Assembly: GCA_010672925.1 (NCBI GenBank)
Contig: JAAHFP010000019.1
Coordinates: 59,234-123,233, forward strand
Direction of reading: 5' to 3'
Length of the DNA stretch: 64,000 nucleotides
Source: Symploca sp. SIO1C2
GTDB taxonomy: Bacteria > Cyanobacteriota > Cyanobacteriia > Cyanobacteriales > Coleofasciculaceae
The first letter of the stretch is position 1. Each line of letters opens with the position of its first letter. Position numbers and translations under genes: made by a program. The notes below the pieces were generated by a model. That model made no database searches. It was not told the DNA's origin and worked only from the letters and a program-made list of their open reading frames with translations. Positions 9,183 to 18,658 of this stretch are shown here, piece after piece.

Positions 9183-10244
9183 TTACAGAAAATTATCTAA
9201 TTTTGGATTACTTTTGAGTTTTTGCAGTACTTGCTTAATCTCCTGGGTTCGGTCTTTTTTCACAATCAACGTCGCATTGCCATCCCTTACTACAACTACA
9301 TCTTCTAAGCCAAGGGTGACAATAACTTCATCCTCACTACTAGAGTAAAGAATAGCTCCTTCCGTATCTATACCTACATGGTTAGCTAATTCCACATTAG
9401 GTGCATCTCCTTTGAGCAAGCGCTCTAAAGCATTCCAATCTCCTAAATCATCCCAACCAAAGGAAGCTGGTAGGACATAGCTTAACTCGGTTTTCTCCAT
9501 TAAAGCGTAGTCAATACTCTTCTTCGGGAGTTGAGGATAGGCAGCCACACCTTGTTCTTCCAAAAGACCCATAATTTCTGGTGCATGGGTACGCAGTTCT
9601 GCTAAGATAACTTCTGCGCGGAAGATAAACATTCCACTATTCCAACTGAATCTACCGGTCGCCAGAAAGCTTTCAGCTGTCTCTCGGTTAGGCTTTTCTG
9701 TAAACCGGCTGACCTTGTAAATTGGTAATCCTTCAAGATTACCTAGCTTTTCTCCTTGTTCAATATAGCCATAACCAGTAGATGGGTGAGAAGGGGTAAT
9801 TCCCAAAGTTACAATCGAATCCTCTGCTGAAGCTAGTTGAGTAGCAGCTTCGAGAGTTGCTTGAAAAGCTTGTTGATCTTCAATCCAATGATCCGCTGGG
9901 AAAAAACCGACTATAGCATCTTCCCCATAAGTTCGGGCAATTTCCAGGGCAGCCCAAGCAACCGCAGGTGCTGTATCCCTTCCCTCTGGTTCTGCCAGCA
10001 AATGTTTTTCCGGCAGTTGGGGTAATTGTTCCCTAACCCCCTGGGCCATACTAGCTGAAGTCACTACCCACAATTTTTCAGCGTCACCAGCTAATTTACT
10101 CAAACGATCAGCTGTTGACTGTAAGAGGCTTTTACCGCTTCCATCTAGACTTAAAAACTGCTTTGGTCTGTACTTGCGACTTAAAGGCCAAAAACGCTCT
10201 CCTTTGCCACCAGCAAGAATTACAGGTATTAAGGATTTATCCAT
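9183..10244 (-). CDS. manC: Mannose-1-phosphate guanylyltransferase (ManC type)
   Basis: Catalyses GTP + mannose-1-phosphate to GDP-mannose. The 353-residue protein starts with PVILAGGKGERFWPLSRKYRPKQFL, the type II family nucleotide-binding loop with the catalytic Lys. It contains EPEGRDTAPAVAWAA, the FFPADHWI motif, the GYGYIEQG strand, FTEKPNRETAESFL, WNSGMFIF and SIDYALMEK, all hallmarks of ManC-like GMPs. The phosphomannose isomerase half found in bifunctional proteins is absent. With the beta-helix enzyme at 1132-2295, the window has two different GDP-mannose-type activities, which suggests demand for mannose-containing exopolysaccharide or glycan. Confidence 0.93.
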   Translation of the reverse strand: MDKSLIPVILAGGKGERFWPLSRKYRPKQFLSLDGSGKSLLQSTADRLSKLAGDAEKLWVVTSASMAQGVREQLPQLPEKHLLAEPEGRDTAPAVAWAALEIARTYGEDAIVGFFPADHWIEDQQAFQATLEAATQLASAEDSIVTLGITPSHPSTGYGYIEQGEKLGNLEGLPIYKVSRFTEKPNRETAESFLATGRFSWNSGMFIFRAEVILAELRTHAPEIMGLLEEQGVAAYPQLPKKSIDYALMEKTELSYVLPASFGWDDLGDWNALERLLKGDAPNVELANHVGIDTEGAILYSSSEDEVIVTLGLEDVVVVRDGNATLIVKKDRTQEIKQVLQKLKSNPKLDNFL

Positions 10245-10347
10245 TGTTTGTAGGATTTACCAAACTTCATTTTCTGCTACATCCTAGCCTTACTTTTCTT
10301 ATAAACCAATGTCTTCTTCTTTACTTTCTCTCTGGAGACCTCCGTTA

Positions 10348-11024
10348 TATAGCAACCGCTAAGGCGACTAGGACAAGGGGCTTAAGCCTAATGGCACTTA
10401 GTTAAGAGTTTGGCGGCGTCAAGGCAGAGGGCAGAAGGCAGAAGGCAGAAGGTAGAGGAAGGAAGGCAAAGGGCAGAAGGTAACAGAGAAGTTTTAAGTT
10501 TTAAGTTTATTAACAGTTGTCACCATAATTCTCTGCATTTCTTCTACTTCATTTAATAAAGGAGTAAACAATTTATTGTCAGCTAAATTGACTCTTTGTG
10601 CAATTATCAGTTGTGTATCTAGTTCTCTTAAAGAGCCTAAATAAATATGAAGGAACTGAAGGTATTCGTTTTTAGTACGTCTACCATATCCCTCAGCAAT
10701 ATTGGAAGCAACAGAAACGGCTGAACGTCTGATTTGACTGGTTAAACCGTAAAGCTCTGATTTGGGAAAGTGTTGCGTTAGTCCATAACAATTAACCGCT
10801 AAATCAACACTTCTTTTCCAGATAAATTGTTCTGGAGTAGCTCATAATGAAAGAAGGAAAAAGTTTGAAGTCTTTACATACTACTACCTTTATCATTCCT
10901 TCCTTCTGCCTTCTGCCCTCTGCCTTAACCCCCTACCAGAAGCTTAAGTAAGTGCTATTCGGCTTAAGCCCCTTGTTAACTTGCTGTACCTGAGAATGTC
11001 TTAACCGCCCTGGCGACTGCTATA
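10348..11024. mobile_element. Inverted-repeat-bounded element carrying a four-helix-bundle gene
   Basis: Long imperfect terminal inverted repeats bound the unit. The left end reads TATAGCAACCGCTAAGGCG then AAGGGGCTTAAGCC. The right end is the complement of GGCTTAAGCCCCTT then CGCCCTGGCGACTGCTATA, with about 20 extra bases between the two blocks. A second inner pair is AATGGCACTTAGTTAAG (10390) against its near complement (10943). Next inward are GGCAGAA-type heptamers on both sides in opposite orientation. No transposase is present. The CGCCTTGGCG..TGCTATA end also occurs alone near 57575 and 61512, so the element belongs to a dispersed family. Confidence 0.65.
10494..10841 (-). pseudogene. 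Four-helix-bundle protein (23S rRNA intervening-sequence family), start lost
   Basis: The open frame encodes about 116 residues with the family core SVDLAVNCYGLTQHFPKSEL and RRSAVSVASNIAEGYGRR, and ends NKLKT then TAA. It belongs to the four-helix-bundle/IVS protein family, related to Avd accessory proteins. There is no in-frame start: an in-frame TGA lies directly upstream, and the nearby ATG at 10843-10845 is in another frame. A one-base frameshift near the N-terminus therefore probably inactivated it. It is the only coding content of the surrounding inverted-repeat element. Family recognition is by motif; function in bacteria is unclear. Confidence 0.75.
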
Positions 11025-11114
11025 CAATACCCGTTTAAGTACTTTCACTTGGAAAGATGAGGTTGCCCTCTAATGAATTAGAAGACAACCATAAGCAATT
11101 AGATGCTCAGTAAG

Positions 11115-13178
11115 TTATTCCAAATTTGTTGCCAAAGTTTCAGACTCATTGCTAACTTCTAGCACAGCATTCAGGTCTGTTGTTGGTAAGGAAGAGTCAT
11201 CATCTCCGTCATCATCATCATCTCCGTCATCATCGTCATCATCATCCCCGTCATCATCGTCATCATCTCCGTCATCATCATCATCATCAATGTCAGTATC
11301 GGTATCGGTATCGGTGTCAGTATCATCATTGATGGCTACATCATCCTCATCAATTTGTCGTAAACCGACTAAACCAGGGAAAATTCGACAGCCTGGACCA
11401 ACAAGTCTGAAAGCACGGCGACCTACAACTTCATTGTTTTCATTGCGGCTGGTAGCAACATAATAGCGTCTACTACCATTGCGCACAAACTTAACTTTTA
11501 CTTTCCCTCGTGTACTGCTAACACTAGTAAAGCGAATAGATTCGGAAATCGAGTATTGATCAGTAGCACTGCTCGAATAGCCTACCAGAACAATAAAGTT
11601 GTTCGTAGAGCTAGCAGAACTTGAACTACTACTTGAACTGCTACTCGAACCTCCAGAACCACTGCTGGAACTACTGCTAGAACCTCCAGAACTACTACCA
11701 GAAAAAGCTATACCGCTACCGGTAACATTTATGACATTACCGCTACTGTTGGTAAACCGAATAGTATTACTGCTACTGCTGCTGCTACTGCTACCGCTAC
11801 TGCCGCTGTCGCGAACAAGAAAGATGGTGCTACCGCTACCAAAGTCTATGTCTTGATTAAAAACTAGTTGCTTGTTGAAGCAGACACCACAAATGTTGAC
11901 GATATTGTTATCATTCTGAACATCATCAGTATCAGCATCAGCATCAAAATCTCCACCATCAAATACAGTACCATCAAAGTTATCAACTCCAGCTATGGCA
12001 ACAAAGCTAACCTCACCATCACTGCTACCAGATAGTTCATTTCCGTCCTGCTTAAACTCAAATGTAGTGTCTTGGCTGGCATTACCATTAAAGCTGAAAG
12101 TAGTGAGATTGGAGGCAGAAAAGAAACCCTCACTCTCACCCTCAATCTTAAAGTCTAATTCTTCATCCAGATCGATATCGTCATCTTTATCAAGTTCAAC
12201 ATCGCTGATATTTACATCGACAGCACCAACATTGGCAGTAATTTTGAACTGAGAACTCTGATCATCAACACTCTCAATTTCAAATGTTTTGTTAGCAGTT
12301 CCGACAAAACGGATGGAGTTAGTATCATCATCATCCATGGCCATATCATCATCCATGTCCATGTCGTCATCCATGGCCATATCATCATCCATGTCCATGT
12401 CGTCATCCATGGCCATGTCATCATCCATGGCCATATCATCATCCATGTCCATGTCATCATCGTCATCCCCGGTGCCAAAGTCGGTATCATCTCCGGCTAC
12501 AATATCTTCCCCTTCAAACTTGAATTTAATCCTACGTTCTACTTCCTCATCTTGCATCATTCCAATGCTGTTGGAACCGCCGAATATATAGCTTGAAGGT
12601 AAGTCTATTAGACCATTATCCAAGTCTGCGTCGAAATCTCCAATTTCTAAATCCCCATCGTTAGCGGAGAAACCATCAGTAATTACGTTAACGTCTTGCA
12701 CTGGCAAGAAAATCAGTGGTGCATCACCGGGATTATCGGGACTAATCAAGCTACCTTCAACATTAAAGTCAGAATCAAAGCTGTTAAGAGTAAAACCCAG
12801 GACGGTGTCCCGGTTCATAAAACTTACTAGATTACCATTAGAGGTAAAAGCTATGCCTGTGAGCAAGCCCTGTAGTACTCCGGTATCGCCCTGGTTGGGA
12901 GTGCCACTGCTATCAACATCAGTAAAGCTAGCGGCGGTTGGTTGGAACCCAGGATTGGAGAGAACTCCATTAGGACTTTCAATGGTAAGTTGCTGGATAC
13001 CAACATCGAATAGGGTAACATTATCGGCAGCATCCGTACCGGGGACAAAAAAGGCTGCTTGACCACTGACTTGACCGCCTGTCACTTCAATTTGAGCATT
13101 AGCTACAGGGGCAATTAGGGCTGCTAAGCCACCAACGATACCTAAACTAACAATGTAGCGAATTGATTTAAAAATCAT
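11115..13178 (-). CDS. Secreted, extremely acidic Met/Asp- and Ser-rich repeat protein
   Basis: The 687-residue protein has a Sec signal peptide (residues 1-29, ending APVANA). A beta-rich N-terminal region (30-225) follows, with no recognised domain. Residues about 235-285 are a tandem array of six-residue DMDMDD/DMAMDD units. The middle alternates with poly-Ser/Gly tracts (about 470-530). The tail (about 615-668) alternates Asp-Thr with long Asp runs broken by Gly. Such Asp and Met-Asp arrays are plausible Ca2+ or soft-metal ligands, but no family supports that. The DNA is a corresponding trinucleotide repeat, so the opposite strand is also open; the signal peptide and codon pattern support this strand. 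It is neighboured by a porin. Confidence 0.75.
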   Translation of the reverse strand: MIFKSIRYIVSLGIVGGLAALIAPVANAQIEVTGGQVSGQAAFFVPGTDAADNVTLFDVGIQQLTIESPNGVLSNPGFQPTAASFTDVDSSGTPNQGDTGVLQGLLTGIAFTSNGNLVSFMNRDTVLGFTLNSFDSDFNVEGSLISPDNPGDAPLIFLPVQDVNVITDGFSANDGDLEIGDFDADLDNGLIDLPSSYIFGGSNSIGMMQDEEVERRIKFKFEGEDIVAGDDTDFGTGDDDDDMDMDDDMAMDDDMAMDDDMDMDDDMAMDDDMDMDDDMAMDDDDTNSIRFVGTANKTFEIESVDDQSSQFKITANVGAVDVNISDVELDKDDDIDLDEELDFKIEGESEGFFSASNLTTFSFNGNASQDTTFEFKQDGNELSGSSDGEVSFVAIAGVDNFDGTVFDGGDFDADADTDDVQNDNNIVNICGVCFNKQLVFNQDIDFGSGSTIFLVRDSGSSGSSSSSSSSNTIRFTNSSGNVINVTGSGIAFSGSSSGGSSSSSSSGSGGSSSSSSSSSSSASSTNNFIVLVGYSSSATDQYSISESIRFTSVSSTRGKVKVKFVRNGSRRYYVATSRNENNEVVGRRAFRLVGPGCRIFPGLVGLRQIDEDDVAINDDTDTDTDTDTDIDDDDDDGDDDDDDGDDDDDDDGDDDDDGDDDSSLPTTDLNAVLEVSNESETLATNLE

Positions 13179-13633
13179 CTCAATACTCCATCACTAAATC
13201 ACTAAATGAACGGAGGTATCTAGCTAACCTAGAAAACCTCAAATTAATATTTGCTGAGTGTAAATTACATCCTGAAAACGGTGAGGTAACCAAGTATTTA
13301 GAAAAAGGGGAATTATGTATTTTGATGAATGAGTTACCTACAATCCATCTATCTCTAGGGTTACTAAGTTGAATTGATAGATGCAATTTAAATTTGGGAT
13401 AAATTTGTGGCTAATGCGGATTTGAGTATCTGCACTAACTTATTAATGTTGACTCTAACTTAGTATGAATAAGGTTTCGTTCAACATATGACGCTCAACT
13501 TTAGTTAAGGTTTCCCAACTTAGCAGATCTTCATCAAAAATATTTCAGATGCCCGAAGGTTCAGAATTTCGACTTCTTCAGAACCCCGACCTCTTAAAGA
13601 AGTCGGGGTTATTGGATTAGCTTGACTTGGCTT
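13179..13633. other. Intergenic region between two envelope genes
   Basis: A+T-rich; it must hold the promoter of the acidic protein gene. Apart from the hairpin at 13582-13610 nothing was seen. Confidence 0.5.
13582..13610 (-). terminator. Hairpin downstream of porin gene
   Basis: A 9-bp perfect stem (AACCCCGAC with GTCGGGGTT) encloses an 11-nt loop 24 nt past the porin stop codon. A related CCCCGACTTCTT half-copy occurs at 30060, so it may be a dispersed palindrome serving as terminator. The T-run on the minus strand is weak. Confidence 0.5.
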
Positions 13634-15565
13634 CTAGAAGGTAAAAGTAGTACGGAGAGCACCAATAGTAATTGTGTCATTAGCACTGTTGTGCAGTGGA
13701 TCAAAAATCACAATTACTCCTGGAGTAATACTAATATTGTCTGATACCCGCCAACGATAAAAAGCTTCTACATGAGTAGTAGTTGATGGTTGATCTCCCG
13801 GTGCAGCAGTTAAGTCACCTCGACTAATAAAACTAGGAACATTTCTGCCATTGGGGAGATTACTACTGGTAATCTTTGGAGGCTGTCCGACATAAATACC
13901 GAAGAGATTGCCTTCCCCTAACAAATCAGGGAAATTAAGGAAGCCCATCCAGTTAAATGTCTCGACATCTCCTGCTGCTTCTTGAAAGTTGGAGTCGGTG
14001 TAACCAGCCCAACCTCCAACAGTAAAGTTTGGAGTTACTCGCCATTCCAAAGTCGCACCGAAAGCATTAGTATTAATCGGTCCTCTTTCTCCAGGATTAT
14101 TGAGTACTAACTGATCATCCCCAATACCGGTTCCTAATCTGCCAAAGGGAGAATAGGCATTGATGTATTGTAAGGAAATATCCAGGGTATCTACTGGAGA
14201 GACAACTAACTGTGCTCCGACGGAAGTTTCTCCATTGTCGCCACCAAAGATACCACCATTAACAGGGTCATTAGCGATGCTGGCAGTATAGACACCTTGC
14301 AAGCTAAGGGCTGTAGCAATTTGCCAGTCAAAACCAATCCCAGCACCACCAACACCAACGCCAATAATCGGATTGCGTTGGGCAAAACTAGAAATTGGTC
14401 CAGAACCTGAACTCTCAATACGGTTGACTCCCCGGAAGACGTTAACAGGATTGACCCCCTCTGGACCAACTATGAGGGCAAAACTATCACCGAATAGTTG
14501 ACGGAAGTTAAGATCTGTGAGTATCACATCGTTATTACCAGTGTCGCCTTCATATCCTAAGCGAGTGAAGTTACCCAAGGTATTATTGAAGGTGGGGCTA
14601 GTATTGCCATTCCCCGCTTGTAAGCTGGTGAGCAAGAGGCTGCGAGGGCTAAGTTGAGTAAACAGGCTCAACTGCACGTTGTTGATGAAAGTAATCTGAT
14701 CATCGGCGTCAGTAAATTGCTGACCTGCTAATTGAAACTCATTGTCCTGACTGCGTCCCTGGAGTCCAAAAATTGCCTGTCCGAAGAGTTTGGTAGTAGT
14801 GGAAAACTGATGATCTTCGAGAAAAGCCACCCGAGAGTCAAGATTGTCTATTCGCGCACCGACTAAAGCTAATTCTGCGTCAAATTCCTGGGTGAGTCGC
14901 TGTAGCACTTCAAAGTCTTCTTCTGTAACTCCATTACCAGCAGCCACCAATTCGGCAATAGTATCCAAACAGGCTCTTAAACCAGCAGCAAATTCATAAC
15001 GGGTTGTAGGTTGGTTGCCCCGGAAAGTGCCATCAGGATATCCCACAAGACATTTGTAGCGCTCTACTAGATCCCTCACTGCTTCAAAAGCCCAATCACT
15101 TGGTTGCACATCTAATAAGTCAGAAACATCAGTAACTTGACCCATGGGGTCATCTTCCTCTAATGTTTCTATACCTTCTAAAGGTTCTAACACAGGAGAC
15201 TCTACCTCACTAGCCTCAGGATTATTTGGAGCTTGAGCTTCAAGGATTTCAGAACCAAGCAAATCCTGCACTTTAGTTTCTGCCTCAGTCTCTACATCAG
15301 TGAGGGTAATTTCCGGCAGATTTAGCTCCTTAGCTGCTATTTCTGTTGACTGATTATCTGTTAGTACCTCTTCAACTACTTCTTTTGTCGTAGACAAATC
15401 TGTCGATAATGACAATTCCTCAGATCCCTGCTCAGCTGAAGCTCCTGTTTTTAGGCTAACTTCTGGTGCAGCTTGAGCTGGTGATAAATGAGCGACTAAG
15501 CAACTAAGGGTTGCCAATATCAAGGTAAAAGATACCTTTTTGTCTAAGTTCAGACAGTAATTCAC
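13634..15565 (-). CDS. SLH-domain OprB-type outer-membrane porin (SomA-like, iron-uptake porin type)
   Basis: The major porin type of cyanobacterial outer membranes. The 643-residue protein has a Sec signal peptide (about 1-32, ending AQAA), then an acidic linker. An SLH domain follows (about 150-205: DVQPSDWAFEAVRDLVERYKC, GYPDGTFRGNQPTTRYEFAAGL) that binds peptidoglycan-linked polymer. A short coiled coil (about 210-255) leads into a C-terminal OprB-like beta-barrel ending in Phe (TTFTF). Such proteins let inorganic ions through the outer membrane. The acidic linker of about 110 residues is longer than in many homologues. Expression is likely high; an A+T-rich 640-bp upstream region holds its promoter. 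Confidence 0.9.
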   Translation of the reverse strand: MNYCLNLDKKVSFTLILATLSCLVAHLSPAQAAPEVSLKTGASAEQGSEELSLSTDLSTTKEVVEEVLTDNQSTEIAAKELNLPEITLTDVETEAETKVQDLLGSEILEAQAPNNPEASEVESPVLEPLEGIETLEEDDPMGQVTDVSDLLDVQPSDWAFEAVRDLVERYKCLVGYPDGTFRGNQPTTRYEFAAGLRACLDTIAELVAAGNGVTEEDFEVLQRLTQEFDAELALVGARIDNLDSRVAFLEDHQFSTTTKLFGQAIFGLQGRSQDNEFQLAGQQFTDADDQITFINNVQLSLFTQLSPRSLLLTSLQAGNGNTSPTFNNTLGNFTRLGYEGDTGNNDVILTDLNFRQLFGDSFALIVGPEGVNPVNVFRGVNRIESSGSGPISSFAQRNPIIGVGVGGAGIGFDWQIATALSLQGVYTASIANDPVNGGIFGGDNGETSVGAQLVVSPVDTLDISLQYINAYSPFGRLGTGIGDDQLVLNNPGERGPINTNAFGATLEWRVTPNFTVGGWAGYTDSNFQEAAGDVETFNWMGFLNFPDLLGEGNLFGIYVGQPPKITSSNLPNGRNVPSFISRGDLTAAPGDQPSTTTHVEAFYRWRVSDNISITPGVIVIFDPLHNSANDTITIGALRTTFTF

Positions 15566-16206
15566 AGTGCGATAACTCCTCGGAACACCACATTTCTTCT
15601 TAACTTATGTTAAGTTTTAATGTCACCTATAGCTGGATAGGGCAACTCTAGCTTAATTGGGCTATAAGAATCACATCCAGTTATAATCTAATTGTCTTTT
15701 AGTTGCCAATCTACCTTTGTGTAGGTGTTTAAAAGGCTACTGATACAGTAAACAATAACCACTATTATGATTACTTATACAGAGACTTAATTCAAAAAAA
15801 GTATTATTGTAATTTAACTTAGCACTCAAGAAATTCAAAAAAGTTAACCTTAATAGTCCTGATGAAAAAAGTTAACATGACTAGGTTATTCAATTGTAGT
15901 AGTTCTTATATCCGCAAGGTACATCTCCTATTCCCCATTCCCCATTCCCAAAAAAACAAGGATGATGAAAATCTCTTTTTCTCCGCGTCCGGTGCGTCCA
16001 GTACCTCTATTTTCAGATTAGGAACCTTCCTTCTATTTCCTCTTTAACTAAGTAGGTTTGGTATGAAAAACAGCAATTATGTTAAGAAAAGTAAATATAT
16101 GCCAGACTCTTACCAATGACAAATGACAAATGACAAATGACGGTCTTCACTAGCTAACTATAATTATCCAAACCTACTTAAGTTTGATTCCCTCAAGGAT
16201 AAAAGT
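15566..16206. other. Intergenic region with short tandem repeats
   Basis: A+T-rich promoter region for two divergent genes. It contains an ATTCCCC tract (15929-15949), a segment resembling the repeat upstream of the MoxR gene (TCTCCGCG..CTATTTTCAGATTA, about 15975-16020) and an AATGACA heptamer tract (16114-16142). A 61-codon open frame here is composed of repeat sequence and is not called. Confidence 0.6.
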
Positions 16207-17322
16207 ATGAAAATTGGAACAAGGGTAATTCGTGCCGGTTTATCTCCCACAACTCAAGGTGAACCCTTTCATACTGGTGTAACTTTTGCTGGCCCGTATC
16301 ACACCGCTGGTGATCCAGCTAGTAGCCCCTATACCTATGGACGTTATCACAATCCAACCTGGACAAAATTTGAGCAAGCACTAAGTGAGTTGGAAGGTGG
16401 TACTGCCGTATCGTTTGCCTCTGGTATGGCAGCAGTAGCCGCTGTCTTGGGCACAACTTTACAAGCTGGAGATGTTATTGTGATGCCCTCTGATAGTTAT
16501 TTTGCTGCTCGATTAATGGTCGAAGATTTCTTTGCCAAGATGGGAGTCGAGGTACGGAAAGCAGCAACTGCTGGCAACAAACAACTTCAGCATTTGGATG
16601 GGGCAAAACTACTGTGGCTAGAAACACCAAGCAATCCAGGATTAGAGGTTTGTGATATTGCAACCCTGGTAAAAGCAGCCAAGGAAAAAGGGGTGCTAGT
16701 GGCTGTCGATAATACAACCCCAACTGTCATTGGTCAGAATCCTCTAGCTCTAGGTGTAGATTTTTCAGTAGCATCAGACACCAAAGCACTTACAGGTCAC
16801 TCTGATTTAATTTTAGGTCACGTCGCTGTGCGGGATCCAGCTTGGGGGGAGCAAATTCGCTCTTGGCGTACCCAGATGGGTGCAATACCTGGCCCGATGG
16901 AAGTTTGGTTAGCCCATCGGTCTCTGAGTACATTAGAAATGCGATTAGAAAGACAATGCCGTAATGCTCTAATTATTGCCGAGTATTTGGCAAGTTGTCC
17001 TGATGTGACCAGTTTACGCTATCCAGGTCTAGTATCTGACCCGGCACATGAGATTGCGGCTCGACAAATGCAGTTTTATGGGCCGGTGATTAGTTTTGTG
17101 TTGCCTAGCCGAGAACATGCCGAGGGATTTCTTCAGGCTTGCAATCTAGTCATAGAGGCTACTAGTTTTGGTAGTATACATACCACCGCAGAAAGACGGG
17201 CACGGTGGGGAGGCGATTTGGTTCCTGAGGGTTTTATTCGCTTTAGTGTTGGTTGTGAAGATAGTGATGACTTAGTTGCCGATATCCAGCAGGCGATGGA
17301 CAAAGTCAGACAATCAGCCTGA
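16207..17322 (+). CDS. Cys/Met-metabolism PLP-dependent enzyme (cystathionine gamma-lyase/synthase family)
   Basis: A fold-type I PLP enzyme of 371 residues. Key stretches are YTYGRYHNPTWTKFEQALSELEGG (substrate and PLP loop), FASGMAAVAAVL, VAVDNTT with the PLP-binding Asp, and the Schiff-base Lys in SDTKALTGHSD (about residue 195). The C-terminal domain has SFGSIHTTAERRARWGGD and IRFSVGCED. Members cleave or form C-S bonds: cystathionine gamma-lyase, gamma-synthase or methionine gamma-lyase. Sequence does not settle which. The following cupin gene is on the same strand but separated by repeats, so an operon is doubtful. Confidence 0.88.
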   Translation: MKIGTRVIRAGLSPTTQGEPFHTGVTFAGPYHTAGDPASSPYTYGRYHNPTWTKFEQALSELEGGTAVSFASGMAAVAAVLGTTLQAGDVIVMPSDSYFAARLMVEDFFAKMGVEVRKAATAGNKQLQHLDGAKLLWLETPSNPGLEVCDIATLVKAAKEKGVLVAVDNTTPTVIGQNPLALGVDFSVASDTKALTGHSDLILGHVAVRDPAWGEQIRSWRTQMGAIPGPMEVWLAHRSLSTLEMRLERQCRNALIIAEYLASCPDVTSLRYPGLVSDPAHEIAARQMQFYGPVISFVLPSREHAEGFLQACNLVIEATSFGSIHTTAERRARWGGDLVPEGFIRFSVGCEDSDDLVADIQQAMDKVRQSA

Positions 17323-17325
17323 CTG

Positions 17326-17691
17326 TAGTAGAGTGAAAATTACCGGGAGCATCCCAAAGTTGCACAAGCAATAGTAGTGGGAGCATCTTGCTCCCTGGAA
17401 TTAGGAAAAGCGAGTAATATCAAGTTCAGCTAAACAGTGATAATTCCTTTCTACCTTGCAACTTTCTTCCTTCCCTTCTGCCCTCTGCCTTCTGCCTTAT
17501 TGTTTATAGTAGAGTGAAAATTACCGGGAGCATCCCAAAGTTGCACAAGCAATAGTAGTGGGAGCATCTTGCTCCCTGGAATTAGGAAAAGCGAGTAATA
17601 TCAAGTTCGGCTAAACAGTGATAATTCTTTTCTACCTTGCAACCTTCTTTCTTCCCTTCTGCCCTCTGCCCTCTGCCTTCTGCCTTATTGT
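17326..17691. repeat. Tandem 178/185-bp direct repeat
   Basis: Two near-identical copies, 17326-17503 and 17507-17691, lie head to tail. Each begins TAGTAGAGTGAAAATTACCG, holds a GGGAGCATC..GATGCTCCC-like palindrome, then the dispersed ATATCAAGTTCGG..AACAGTGATAATT block, and ends in TTCTGCC heptamers. Copy 2 is longer by exactly one CCCTCTG heptamer. The stretch separates the PLP enzyme and cupin genes and contains no gene. Confidence 0.9.
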
Positions 17692-17715
17692 CACCCGCAC
17701 CACAAATTTGCAAAA

Positions 17716-18432
17716 ATGAATCAGAAAGACTTGTTTCTGAGTGCTACTTTAAAGACAGGTACATTATTTGATTTGTCCCAGCATCGTCATCCAACTATCG
17801 TTTATGCTTGGAAGAATAGTTCATTGAGCATACCCCAGACAACACCAAGCTCTAGTTTTATGGGGTTTATCTTCAAGGGAGAAACGGAATTACAAGCACA
17901 GCACAACTCCTACAGATTGAAATCCAGACAATATTTCTGTCTGAATGAAGATTTTTCCGTTTCAGGCGGGGAAGGGATTATTATTGCCAATCTCAACTTC
18001 CACGGGTTAAATTCCCTAGGTGGTCCCCTGGAGAAATCTGGTAGACTTGCTTATATTGATGGATGTACTGATTCTCTCCTCGTTCCACCAGTTAAATTTG
18101 GAGATCCTTGCCTCAATGCCCTCTACTTTCCTGCTGGCATTTCCCAAACTCAACATACCCATCCTAGTATCAGAATCGGTATGGTAATTGAAGGTAGGGG
18201 GAAGTGTATAACACCAAATTCTACTACCGAATTGACACCAGGTTTGGTCTTTGTGATTGTTGAAAATGGATTACATAGCTTCCACACAAATGACAATATC
18301 TCTTTAACAGTGGTTGCCTATCACCCTGACAGTGACTTTGGTCCAAAAGATAATTGCCATCCGATGATCAATAGAACAATGGTTAATGGAGAGTCGGCAG
18401 CTAATATTCCTGAGATCCAGACGCAGAAATAA
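17716..18432 (+). CDS. Cupin-domain protein (AraC-type ligand-binding domain without HTH)
   Basis: The 238-residue protein has two beta-rich halves. Residues 110-205 form a cupin: YFPAGISQTQHTHPSIRIGMVIEGRGKC has the His-rich metal-binding H-T-H, and a second strand ends ENGLHSFHTNDN with two more His. The layout resembles the sensing half of AraC regulators or small-molecule dioxygenases, but no helix-turn-helix follows. It might be a binding protein or enzyme acting with the upstream PLP enzyme; that link rests only on proximity. The ATG is preceded by A-rich sequence with no strong Shine-Dalgarno. Confidence 0.7.
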   Translation: MNQKDLFLSATLKTGTLFDLSQHRHPTIVYAWKNSSLSIPQTTPSSSFMGFIFKGETELQAQHNSYRLKSRQYFCLNEDFSVSGGEGIIIANLNFHGLNSLGGPLEKSGRLAYIDGCTDSLLVPPVKFGDPCLNALYFPAGISQTQHTHPSIRIGMVIEGRGKCITPNSTTELTPGLVFVIVENGLHSFHTNDNISLTVVAYHPDSDFGPKDNCHPMINRTMVNGESAANIPEIQTQK

Positions 18433-18464
18433 GTTGGGGAATTGGGAATATAATGACGTACCCA

Positions 18465-18645
18465 CTTGTAGGGGCGGGTTTAGCGATAATTTAGGCCATT
18501 GTACCCGAATATTCTGATCAAAACCCGCCCTGCTGTCACCCCCGAATAGGCATTGTCATTACCTAGGTTATCGATTGGGCGGTTTTTGTACCAAGGTTAT
18601 CGCGGATTTCTCTATCATATCCCTAAACCCGCCCCTACAAAATTA
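18465..18645. repeat. Dispersed palindromic repeat (GTAGGGGCGGGTTTA...AAACCCGCCC)
   Basis: Two interlocking copies of a family whose arms are GTAGGGGCGGGTTTA and AAACCCGCCC lie between the cupin and Uma2 genes. Related copies are at 48015-48085 and, with arms GGGCGAAGCATTTG/CAAATGCTTCGCCC, at 53763-53835. A third variant lies inside the caspase gene at 26158-26228. Confidence 0.75.
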
Positions 18646-18658
18646 CACTGTAGTTGCC

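Noticed and set aside
11149..12591. Plus-strand Ser-rich frames opposite the acidic protein
   Set aside because: They are complements of Asp/Ser trinucleotide repeats; the minus strand has a signal peptide and full-length frame.
15862..16047. 61-codon frame
   Set aside because: Consists of CCATTCC and CGCGTCC-type repeats, no family resemblance.
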